Shown here: in pieces, positions 18,216 through 24,947 of the stretch
Numbering within the stretch: the first letter of the stretch is position 1
Layout of the letters: each line of letters starts with the position of its first letter
From: Chlorobiota bacterium
GTDB lineage: Bacteria; Bacteroidota; Bacteroidia; JAADEI01
DNA: 34,061 nt
NCBI GenBank assembly: GCA_013153515.1
Contig: JAADEI010000031.1
Coordinates: forward strand, 1 to 34,061
Direction of reading: 5' to 3'
Made by a program: the position numbers and the translations under genes
Notes under the pieces: generated by a model
Database searches by the model: none
What the model saw: only the letters and a program-made list of their open reading frames with translations
What the model was told of the DNA's origin: nothing

Positions 18216-18707
18216 ATGGAAATGGATAAGGAATTGCTTGATGCTTTGAACATTCAACTGAACAGGGAGTTTCATTCGGCATATTTCTATTTAGCAATGG
18301 CTGCATACTTTGAAAGGGAAAACTTGAAGGGTTTTGCTAAGTGGATGCGTGCTCAGGCGAAGGAAGAAGCCGACCATGCAATGAAGTTTTTTGATTTCAT
18401 TAATGAGCGCAATGAAACAGTTGTCTTGAAACCCATTGAAGTGCCCAAGCAAACGTGGAGTTCGCCTCTGGAAGTGTTTAAAGACGCCTATGAACACGAA
18501 CAAAAGGTTTCACACTATATCCATAGGCTCTATGAGTTGGCTCAGGAGAAAAGAGACTATCCAACTCAGGTGTTCCTGCATTGGTTCATCACAGAACAGG
18601 TTGAGGAAGAGGATCAGACCCTGCAAATAGTTGAACTTCTGGAGAAGGCAGGGGATAACTTCGCTGCCATCTTGGAATTGGATGAACAATTGGGTTCAAG
18701 GGAATAA
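18216..18707 (+). CDS. Ferritin (bacterial non-haem, FtnA type)
   Basis: Cytosolic iron-storage protein that oxidises Fe(II) at a diiron centre and stores it in a 24-subunit shell. The four-helix ferritin pattern is clear: LNIQLNREFHSAYFYLAMAAYF (helix A with ferroxidase Glu in NREF); AKEEADHAMKFFDFI (helix B, EExxH); DAYEHEQKVSHYI (helix C Glu); FLHWFITEQVEEEDQ (helix D Gln/Glu). At about 163 aa it is normal in length. The ORF track starts at 18198, but that ATG lies inside the likely promoter palindrome, and ferritins begin just before this helix, so the ATG at 18216 (or 18222) is preferred. It is divergent from gap and ends one base short of the stop of the convergent DUF1343 gene. Confidence 0.95.
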   Translation: MEMDKELLDALNIQLNREFHSAYFYLAMAAYFERENLKGFAKWMRAQAKEEADHAMKFFDFINERNETVVLKPIEVPKQTWSSPLEVFKDAYEHEQKVSHYIHRLYELAQEKRDYPTQVFLHWFITEQVEEEDQTLQIVELLEKAGDNFAAILELDEQLGSRE

Positions 18708-18708
18708 G

Positions 18709-19917
18709 TTACTTATAGAGATAGTATTTCCGGCTTTGTTCCTTGAACTGTTGCACTTGGTGTTGCCATAGGTTTTTGATTACTTGTCCGTCGGCACCTT
18801 TTTCTATTAACTCTCGGACTTTCCTATCACCAGTCAACTTGTTGAAGTATGAGTTGAAAAAAGGTTTTTCTGGAATGTGTTGTTTGTGCCAGAGGTAGGC
18901 TTGAACCACCCAGTGGAAAGGTAATTCGTCCCAATTGAGGAGGGAGTCCATGGGAATAGAACGGAAGGAGAATCCGCAACAGTCCTTGCCTTTACGAGAG
19001 AAACAGCTGGGGGCACTCGTGGGTTGTTCCCGGCAAATGAGTTCAAAAGGTGTTTGTGTGCCCCGACCCACCGACCAAGAAGTGCCTTCAAATAACACAA
19101 GTACAGGATAAAGCCTTATGGCACGGAGAGTTCGTAAATTGGGAGAGGGTGGCACAGGAGGTGTGTAAACAGTTGAACGGCTATAATTTTTCACTGGAAC
19201 GACTATGACTTGACATTTTTTCTCGGAAGGAAGCCAATTCTCACCATTTATCATCAGAGCCAATTCGCCGATGGTCATGCCATAAGAGAGGGGGACTGGC
19301 ACGACGCCAACGAAGGAACGCAGGCTGCTGTCGGTGAGGACAGGACCGTCAATAACATCAATGTTTGGATTGGGTCTGTCCAGAACCACTAATGGGATTT
19401 CCGTTCTGCTACATGCATCCATCGCATAAAAGAGGGTGGAAATGTAAGTATAGACCCTTACGCCAACGTCTTGTAAGTCAAACAGGAGAATGTCTATTCC
19501 TTCAAGGAGTTCGGGAGGAAATTCTTTGGTTTTACCATATACAGAAACAACCCGTATGTCTCGGTATGATGTGTCTGTTACCGGGACGCCGGGCGGCACC
19601 TTTCCGGTGAAGCCGTGCTCAGGAACATAGATTTTCTGAACATCTATTCCATGGGCAAGGAGGGTGTCCACAAGAAGGGTGTTTTCAACCAAAGAGGCAT
19701 GGTTCATCACTATTCCAACACGCTTGCCTTTCAAGATTGGCAGGTAGCTGTCCAGTTGCCACGAACCGGGAATTGGCTGATTCTGTCCAACCATAGGTAT
19801 GGTCCATATCGTAATAATAACATATCTTAACAGTTGCTTTATGAACCAGTGGATTTTAGCGTTGTGGATGGGCTGGAGGCTCTGGCGCTCTTCATTAACG
19901 CAAGCAGTCCGTTTCAT
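18709..19917 (-). CDS. namZ: DUF1343 / NamZ-like exo-beta-N-acetylmuramidase (GH171 family), exported
   Basis: Family recognised from LKGKRVGIVMNHASLV, IYVPEHGFTG, LLFDLQDVGVRVYTYISTLFYAMDA, LDRPNPN...DGPVL and PVPLSYGMTIGELALMINGE. The characterised member, Bacillus NamZ, removes terminal MurNAc from peptidoglycan fragments, so a role in wall recycling or turnover is likely; substrate here is inferred. The C-terminus (LTGDRKVRELIEKGADGQVIKNLW...YYLY) is complete. The start is uncertain. A hydrophobic signal-like stretch (LLRYVIITIWTIPMVGQ) lies before the domain. The only canonical codons are the ATG at 19917 (used here, which overlaps the divergent permease start by 77 bases and gives a long n-region) and the ATG at 19794, which would drop the signal. 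The ORF-track start at 20013 runs deep into the opposite gene and is unlikely. Confidence 0.85.
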   Translation of the reverse strand: MKRTACVNEERQSLQPIHNAKIHWFIKQLLRYVIITIWTIPMVGQNQPIPGSWQLDSYLPILKGKRVGIVMNHASLVENTLLVDTLLAHGIDVQKIYVPEHGFTGKVPPGVPVTDTSYRDIRVVSVYGKTKEFPPELLEGIDILLFDLQDVGVRVYTYISTLFYAMDACSRTEIPLVVLDRPNPNIDVIDGPVLTDSSLRSFVGVVPVPLSYGMTIGELALMINGENWLPSEKKCQVIVVPVKNYSRSTVYTPPVPPSPNLRTLRAIRLYPVLVLFEGTSWSVGRGTQTPFELICREQPTSAPSCFSRKGKDCCGFSFRSIPMDSLLNWDELPFHWVVQAYLWHKQHIPEKPFFNSYFNKLTGDRKVRELIEKGADGQVIKNLWQHQVQQFKEQSRKYYLYK

Positions 19918-21064
19918 CTTGCGTACGGGCATTGCTGTTATCGCTATATCTATTACTGTCATTGTTCTTGCCACGGCAATAGTTGATGGATTCAAAGATA
20001 ACATATATAACAATTTGTTTCTGTTACAGGGTCACCTGCAAATTAGGTCCTATTCCGCTTCCGCCCGTTCCCTTGAACCACCGCCCATTCAGAGGAACAA
20101 GAATGTTGAGGAATGGTTGCGTAACAATAAATTGGTCAAATTCTTTACACCGTTTATAATGAAGCCTGCACTTCTCACATTTAACAAACGGTTGGAAGGA
20201 GTGGTTGTGGAAGCCCAAGATAGTATTTTGCCCGAAATGGTGGAACAGTTATTAGAGGAGGGCAGGTGGGCTACTTCCGGCACGGAAATAGTCATTTCAA
20301 AAACACTTGCCCGCAAACTAAATATCCACATAGGTAATAAGGTGAGAGTATTCTTTTCCTACCGTCCTTTGAGAGTTAAAGAATTCACCGTTGTGGGGAT
20401 TTATCACACAGGCTTAAAAGAGTATGACGATGTGATTGTCTTTATGCCTCTGTCCACCGTCCAAATGATTCTGGGGTGGGATGAATTGATGGTTTCAGGA
20501 TACAAAATTTATCTCACTGATTGGATGGTTGAATCGGTTGTGCAAGAGGAATTGCTGGAAATAGTGCCTTTTGAGTTCTACGTGTTTAACAACAGGGAGC
20601 TAAATCCTAATTTGTTTGATTGGCTCAATCTTCATGAAACAAACAAAATGGTTCTAATTGGACTGCTCATCATCGTTAGTGTGGTTAATCTGTTTAGTGT
20701 GCTTATCACTTTCCTCTTGGAAAGAACGCCCATGATAGCTATGCTTTCGGCAATTGGTGCAACAGCTGGACTGATAAGGAGGCTATTAGTGGCTATAGGC
20801 ATATGGCTTCTCTTAGTGGGAACATTCATTGGGAATGTGGTGGCACTTGCCTTAGCACTAATTCAAATTAAATTCAAACTCATCAAGTTGCCTGAGGAAG
20901 CCTACTACGTGCCCTATGTGCCCTTGAAACTTGACCCCTTTAACATCTTCATTACTAATTTGGGTGTTGTGTTCTGGGTCGTAGCACTGCTCTTAATCGC
21001 ATCTATGTTCTACAAACTACGGACACCTTCCGAAGCCCTGAGATGGGGGCAGTTAAGAAGATAA
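19841..21064 (+). CDS. ABC transporter permease, LolC/LolE-like (FtsX family)
   Basis: About 407 aa from the ATG at 19841 (MNQWILALWMGWRLWRSS); the track start 42 bases upstream adds nothing family-like. One N-terminal membrane helix (IAVIAISITVIVLATAIVDGF) is followed by a periplasmic MacB-type core (about residues 55-270, VVVEAQDSILPEMVEQLLEEGRW...VRVFFSYRPLRVKEFTVVGIYHTGLKEYD). Three C-terminal helices carry the FtsX permease domain (VLIGLLIIVSVVNLFSVLITFLLERTPMIAMLSAIGAT, LLVAIGIWLLLVGTFIGNVVALAL, GVVFWVVALLLIASMFY), ending PSEALRWG. This architecture belongs to lipoprotein-release (LolCDE) and related mechanotransmission transporters in the inner membrane. The ATPase partner is not in the window. 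It is divergent from, and overlaps the 5' end of, the NamZ-like gene. Confidence 0.88.
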   Translation: MNQWILALWMGWRLWRSSLTQAVRFILRTGIAVIAISITVIVLATAIVDGFKDNIYNNLFLLQGHLQIRSYSASARSLEPPPIQRNKNVEEWLRNNKLVKFFTPFIMKPALLTFNKRLEGVVVEAQDSILPEMVEQLLEEGRWATSGTEIVISKTLARKLNIHIGNKVRVFFSYRPLRVKEFTVVGIYHTGLKEYDDVIVFMPLSTVQMILGWDELMVSGYKIYLTDWMVESVVQEELLEIVPFEFYVFNNRELNPNLFDWLNLHETNKMVLIGLLIIVSVVNLFSVLITFLLERTPMIAMLSAIGATAGLIRRLLVAIGIWLLLVGTFIGNVVALALALIQIKFKLIKLPEEAYYVPYVPLKLDPFNIFITNLGVVFWVVALLLIASMFYKLRTPSEALRWGQLRR

Positions 21065-21220
21065 GAAATTTAAGTTATGAGGCGTTGAAATGTAGTTTTG
21101 CCAGAAATTTTATGTCGTTTCTATCGTGAATTAAAAACAATACGTTTATTTTGTAAAAACACTTTATTGTATTAAAGCGTTGATAGGACGGGATAATTGC
21201 CGATAAATAAATAATTCAAG

Positions 21221-21730
21221 ATGTTCCCATTTTTGGAAGAACGGATGGGGGGAAAGACAAGTATAAAAGGAAATGATAAGATACGGGAAATTCTGGAATC
21301 TGAACCATTCAGGTCTTTGGAACATTTAAATATATTACCTCTGATTTATGATGAGAAACGCAAACTGTGTAATATAATGATTTTTGATATTGAAAAGGCT
21401 AAAAGGGATGCTTATAAAGTAGAATATGTGAAGCCCAATCAGGATAATAGAAGGAAATATCCTGTTTTTATTTTTTATAATGAGAAAGATGAGTATATCT
21501 GTGAGGTTAGATATGGAGGGAAGGATGCTAATGCACTTCAGAGAGGGTTTTGGACACATACTAAACGGGCTGAGCAGTATTTTGATAGCTTGACGGGTGG
21601 CTGGATAGATTATTCTGACAATGAGGTCTTAGTTAAACTGTTTAGATATGCTCTTGTTTCATCGGAGGAAGGGCATCAAAAGGCAGTAGAAAACTTGCTG
21701 AGTGATATAAAAAGATTAAAAAAGATGTAA
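21221..21730 (+). CDS. Candidate type II restriction endonuclease partner of the adjacent methylase
   Basis: 169 aa, cytosolic. No family can be named with certainty. The segment FIFYNEKDEYICEVRYGGKDANALQRGFWTHTKRA, then YFDSLTGGWIDYS and LVKLFRYALVSSEEGH, resembles conserved blocks I recall from small restriction endonucleases encoded next to D12-class methylases. EVRYGG would be in the place of a PD-(D/E)xK core strand, but the canonical ExK is not obvious. The start is the ATG at 21221; a second Met at 21245 is possible. It ends 14 bases before the methylase ATG, same strand, the usual R-M pairing. The region is clearly AT-richer than its neighbours (one sampled 60-base line is about 27% GC against 48% in pgk), consistent with transfer. 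It could be shortened at its N-terminus. Confidence 0.55.
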   Translation: MFPFLEERMGGKTSIKGNDKIREILESEPFRSLEHLNILPLIYDEKRKLCNIMIFDIEKAKRDAYKVEYVKPNQDNRRKYPVFIFYNEKDEYICEVRYGGKDANALQRGFWTHTKRAEQYFDSLTGGWIDYSDNEVLVKLFRYALVSSEEGHQKAVENLLSDIKRLKKM

Positions 21731-21744
21731 AAAATGCTTGAGCG

Positions 21745-22887
21745 ATGACGGAAATAGTTTTGCCTAAAACACTTTTTAATGAGATAGACTTTACGAAGAT
21801 AAAGACAGAAGGCATAAAATATGTTGGTTCAAAGCATAAAATCATTCCATATATTTTAAAAATGGTTAGTAAGCTAAATGTTAAAACAGTATTTGATGGA
21901 TTTTCAGGGACTACGCGTGTGTCTCAAGCACTTGCTAAATTAGGCTACAGGGTCATTGCTAATGATTTGGCAATATGGTCTAAGGTGTTCGCTACTACTT
22001 ATTTATTGAATGAAAAAGATAGGGAGTATTACCGCCCCATGATTGAACATTTGAATAGTCTTCCGGGCAAATATGGCTGGTTTTCAGAACATTATGGTGG
22101 GGATCCTAAGGATCCGAATGCTAAGAAACCATGGCAGATTCATAATACGAAAAAATTAGATGCTATTAGAGAGGAGATTGAGGTTATTGCTAAGGATGAT
22201 ATAGAAAAATCTGTGTTATTGACAAGCCTGATTCTTGCTTTGGATAAGGTGGACAACACAGTGGGTCATTATGCTTCTTATCTCAAGGGCTGGGCAAAAC
22301 GCTCTTACAATCCGCTTAAATTGGAGGTTCCAATGCTCATCCCTAAGACCCAACAACATGAAGTGTATCAAGACGATATATTCAATCTGCTTCCAAAAAT
22401 AGAAGTAGATTTAGCATATTATGATCCCCCGTATGGTTCTAATAATGATAAAATGCCCCCGTCGAGAGTTAGGTATCAAGCATATTATCATATATGGACG
22501 ACGATAATAAAAAACGACAAACCAGAGCTTTTCGGCACTACCAACCGAAGGAAAGATACGTCTGATAAGGTAAGCTATTCGCCTTTTGAGGATTTCAGAA
22601 AGAGTTCAGATAGACGATTCGTAGCATCTGAGGCAATTGAAAAGTTGATCAGAATGACTAATGCAAAATATATCATATTTTCTTATAGTTCCGGTGGCAG
22701 AGTTTCCATTAGTGAGTTAATAGAAATTTTTTCTGATAACTCTACTCAAATACTTGAACTTCAGGAAATAGATTATAAAAAGAATGTTATGACTCATATG
22801 CGATGGACCAATGAATGGGTAAATGATAAAAAGGAGTCTCATAAAGAGTATCTGTTTCTCTTAGAAAAGAAATCATTAAGAAGGTGA
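21745..22887 (+). CDS. DNA adenine methyltransferase, D12 class (alpha group)
   Basis: 380 aa. Transfers methyl from S-adenosylmethionine to N6 of adenine in a specific DNA site. Motif order matches the alpha group: KYVGSKHKIIPYI (motif X, about residues 25-37); FDGFSGTTRVSQAL (motif I, about 50-63, SAM binding); ANDLAIWS (motif II); a target-recognition region through the middle; and YYDPPYGSNNDK (motif IV, catalytic DPPY, about 230-241). The late IIFSYSSGGRVS fits motif VI/VIII. It appears complete. It is preceded after 14 bases by the candidate endonuclease, so together they probably form a type II restriction-modification pair. Lower GC than flanking housekeeping genes suggests acquisition. 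The recognition sequence cannot be read from this. Confidence 0.9.
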   Translation: MTEIVLPKTLFNEIDFTKIKTEGIKYVGSKHKIIPYILKMVSKLNVKTVFDGFSGTTRVSQALAKLGYRVIANDLAIWSKVFATTYLLNEKDREYYRPMIEHLNSLPGKYGWFSEHYGGDPKDPNAKKPWQIHNTKKLDAIREEIEVIAKDDIEKSVLLTSLILALDKVDNTVGHYASYLKGWAKRSYNPLKLEVPMLIPKTQQHEVYQDDIFNLLPKIEVDLAYYDPPYGSNNDKMPPSRVRYQAYYHIWTTIIKNDKPELFGTTNRRKDTSDKVSYSPFEDFRKSSDRRFVASEAIEKLIRMTNAKYIIFSYSSGGRVSISELIEIFSDNSTQILELQEIDYKKNVMTHMRWTNEWVNDKKESHKEYLFLLEKKSLRR

Positions 22888-22906
22888 GACAGAACGTTTA
22901 TGTCGG

Positions 22907-23152
22907 CTATTTGTCAAACAGGGTATTATATACTTGTCTGTATACTTCTTCCTTAATTCGCCTGTCCCTCTTCACTTGCCATGTTAGATACACAATTGCT
23001 TCCAGAATCCTTTTTCCTGTGAACACGTTTCCGAACATGTATGCTTTCCCATAAGCAGCAACCAATTCTTCCTTGGCTGCTTCGTAGGAACCAACCCTAA
23101 TCAATGCCAGAGCCTTGCTAATACACGGATCCCGATGCAGGTCGTAAAGCAT
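22907..23152 (-). CDS. Small helical protein, unknown function
   Basis: 81 aa, soluble, mostly helical (SKALALIRVGSYEAAKEELVAAYGKAYMFG), with one repeat-like helix pair reminiscent of TPR units. No family recognised. It lies between the convergent methylase (20 bases from its stop) and gcvH, whose start is 144 bases away divergently. Codon use resembles the native housekeeping genes rather than the AT-rich R-M pair. It has a valid ATG and no overlap with other genes, which supports it, but it is short and the case is moderate. Confidence 0.5.
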   Translation of the reverse strand: MLYDLHRDPCISKALALIRVGSYEAAKEELVAAYGKAYMFGNVFTGKRILEAIVYLTWQVKRDRRIKEEVYRQVYNTLFDK

Positions 23153-23254
23153 CCCTACTCATCTTTTCTGGGTTCTTGCTATCTAATACGGTTAACAGGG
23201 TCGGTTTGGTTTCAATGAGGGCACATTGCTTTCTCACGAAGGACACTTTGTTCA

Positions 23255-23262
23255 TATTTTTG
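23255..23262 (+). promoter_or_regulatory. -7 promoter box TATTTTTG for gcvH-VanZ-tonB
   Basis: A perfect TANNTTTG match 34 bases before the gcvH ATG. A TTTC 21 bases upstream (23230-23233) is a near match to the -33 TTTG. As with the others, single boxes also occur by chance; position makes this one likely. Confidence 0.5.
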
Positions 23263-23296
23263 TGATTGCATAACTTTACGTCCAAAACAGGGAACA

Positions 23297-23695
23297 ATGA
23301 ATATACCTGATGATTTGCTTTATACGCAGGATCACGAATGGATAAGGGTTGAGTCACAGGGAGACAAGCAGGTTGGTGTAGTAGGAATAACCGATTATGC
23401 TCAATCTCAGTTGGGAGACATAGTCTTTGTTGATGTCAACACAGTTGGAGAAACCCTTTCTCAACAAGAGATTTTTGGCACTATTGAGGCGGTCAAGACA
23501 GTGGCAGACCTGTTCATGCCTGTTTCCGGAAAAGTTGTGGAGTTTAATGAACAATTAAGGGACAAGCCAGAATTAATCAACCAAGATCCTTATGGAGAAG
23601 GGTGGATTATAAAAGTTGAACTAACTAATCCAGAGGAGTTAAATTCCTTGCTCAGTGCAGAACAATACAAACAACTCATTGGTGAAGAAGGTTAG
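23297..23695 (+). CDS. gcvH: Glycine cleavage system H protein
   Basis: 132 aa. Lipoyl carrier that shuttles the methylamine group between the P, T and L proteins of the glycine cleavage complex in the cytosol. Start [15 protein letters not shown] is typical. [21 protein letters not shown] and [24 protein letters not shown] form the lipoyl domain, with the lipoylated Lys in EAVKTVAD (about residue 65). [15 protein letters not shown] is the C-terminal signature. The length is normal. It is first in an overlapping operon with the VanZ-like and TonB genes; the P and T proteins are not in this window. I recall gcvH-VanZ neighbourhoods near T9SS genes in Bacteroidota, but that cannot be verified here. 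Confidence 0.97.
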   Translation: MNIPDDLLYTQDHEWIRVESQGDKQVGVVGITDYAQSQLGDIVFVDVNTVGETLSQQEIFGTIEAVKTVADLFMPVSGKVVEFNEQLRDKPELINQDPYGEGWIIKVELTNPEELNSLLSAEQYKQLIGEEG

Positions 23696-24092
23696 AGACC
23701 TTCTCAAGCATAATCTCTTCGCAATACTCTGGATGGTCTTCCTGGCTTTCGTAATGCTACTGCCATTGCCGACCCCAACACAACAAATGGAAAACTATCT
23801 TTTAGATAAACTAATCCACGCTATAAGTTATGGAATTCTCACTTTTTTCTGGGCATATGGGCTTTTCCGACAAAGAGACTTTATCCTGCTTAGGAACTAT
23901 GCCCTTCCCGTAGCAGCAACCATATCTTTCCTATATAGCATCTTATTAGAGGTTGGTCAGAGTGTCGTGCCCTATAGAAGCTTTGAAATTTGGGACGTTC
24001 TAGCTAACCTCTTGGGCATAATTTTTGCTTACCTAATAATGAGACGGCTCATTGCCGAAGCAAAACAAAAAACTCAAAAAGCACTGCTATGA
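23682..24092 (+). CDS. VanZ-like integral membrane protein
   Basis: About 136 aa with four hydrophobic segments: [63 protein letters not shown] and [17 protein letters not shown]. The VanZ-type hallmark is the spacing of LPLP, '[10 protein letters not shown]', '[25 protein letters not shown]'. The role is unknown in most organisms; one homologue confers low teicoplanin resistance. The ORF track starts at a GTG at 23655. The in-frame GTG at 23682 gives a better [11 protein letters not shown]... start and overlaps gcvH by only 14 bases, so it is preferred. It ends in an ATGA overlap with tonB, arguing for coupled translation. Confidence 0.85.
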   Translation: MKKVRDLLKHNLFAILWMVFLAFVMLLPLPTPTQQMENYLLDKLIHAISYGILTFFWAYGLFRQRDFILLRNYALPVAATISFLYSILLEVGQSVVPYRSFEIWDVLANLLGIIFAYLIMRRLIAEAKQKTQKALL

Positions 24093-24898
24093 AAGAAATT
24101 ATAATGGCTAACATGCTCAGGGACCTATCGGCAAAGCTTGGCTTAACTGGAATAATGTTCATAGCTTTTGCCGTTGTGTTTATCCTCGCTATCATAATAG
24201 GATTGGTGATAAAATATAGCATTGCCACTGATTATGAAGATGAGCCGCTTGGAGACGCCAAGGTGCTTGACAGATATAGAGGTCTTGCAATTAGAATAGG
24301 ATTTGTTCTCACATTTCTCGTCCTCCTATTCTTGTTCAACTTTAAAGTTTATGAGAGGAATACTGCCAAGCTCGGCGATATATATGTTCCAGAGGACATA
24401 GAAGTCGAGCCACCCCCAACAAAACAAGAGAAACCTAAGCCACCCCCACCGGTAATGCAGGTCCAAGAGGTGGAGGAATTGCCTGAGGAGGAGGAGCAAC
24501 CCGAGATAGAAGAGACTGAAGCCACGGAAGAGACAGTCGTTGAGGAGCCCCCACCCCCCGAACCAGAGCCAGTGGAAGAGGAGCCCCTTGTAATCGTTGA
24601 GGAAATGCCTGAATTCCCAGGTGGCGAAGAGGCTCTTATTAATTATGTATATAAAAACTTCCAATATCCAAAGGAATGTGAAGAAATTGGAGCACAGGGA
24701 ACCATTGTTGTGAACTTCGTTGTAGAGAAAGACGGCTCAGTATCTAACATAAGGATTCTTCGTGGCATTGACTGCGAGGCAGCCCATCAGGAAGCCATTA
24801 GAGTGGTGAAATCAATGCCCAAGTGGAAACCGGGAAGGCAACAGGGTCGCCCAGTGAGGGTATACTTCAATTTGCCGATCAGAGTTATTATTCAATAG
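24089..24898 (+). CDS. tonB: TonB family energy transducer
   Basis: 269 aa. TonB couples the inner-membrane proton motive force to outer-membrane TonB-dependent receptors. Unusually there are two hydrophobic segments, about residues 19-43 (TGIMFIAFAVVFILAIIIGLVI) and about 70-88 (IGFVLTFLVLLFLFNFKVY). Most TonB proteins have one; a long acidic and proline-rich periplasmic linker follows (PPPTKQEKPKPPPP, then runs of EE). The C-terminal domain (about 170-269) has MPEFPGGEEALINYVYKNFQYP, GTIVVNFVVEKDGSVSNIRILRGID and MPKWKPGRQQGRPVRVYFNLPI, the TonB C-terminal fold. The ATG overlaps the stop of the VanZ-like gene (ATGA). ExbB/ExbD are not in the window. Confidence 0.93.
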   Translation: MKEIIMANMLRDLSAKLGLTGIMFIAFAVVFILAIIIGLVIKYSIATDYEDEPLGDAKVLDRYRGLAIRIGFVLTFLVLLFLFNFKVYERNTAKLGDIYVPEDIEVEPPPTKQEKPKPPPPVMQVQEVEELPEEEEQPEIEETEATEETVVEEPPPPEPEPVEEEPLVIVEEMPEFPGGEEALINYVYKNFQYPKECEEIGAQGTIVVNFVVEKDGSVSNIRILRGIDCEAAHQEAIRVVKSMPKWKPGRQQGRPVRVYFNLPIRVIIQ

Positions 24899-24906
24899 TT
24901 ATCACA

Positions 24907-24914
24907 CATATTTG
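24907..24914 (+). promoter_or_regulatory. Near-consensus -7 box CATATTTG before the 648-aa ORF
   Basis: A 7-of-8 match to TANNTTTG (first base C), 33 bases before the preferred ATG at 24948. It overlaps the ORF-track TTG start at 24912, which argues against that start. Confidence 0.35.
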
Positions 24915-24947
24915 AGATTTGTATATGATAGTTTTTGTGGTGCCTAT

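Noticed and set aside
23118-23357. 79-aa minus-strand ORF crossing the gcvH start
   Set aside because: It overlaps the gcvH start and promoter on the opposite strand; translation is not protein-like. The 81-aa ORF at 22907-23152 is the better candidate in this area.
24326-24664. 112-aa minus-strand ORF rich in Leu/Trp/Phe
   Set aside because: It is the reverse of the acidic/proline-rich TonB linker; GAA/CCN codons read backwards give Leu/Trp/Phe-rich nonsense.
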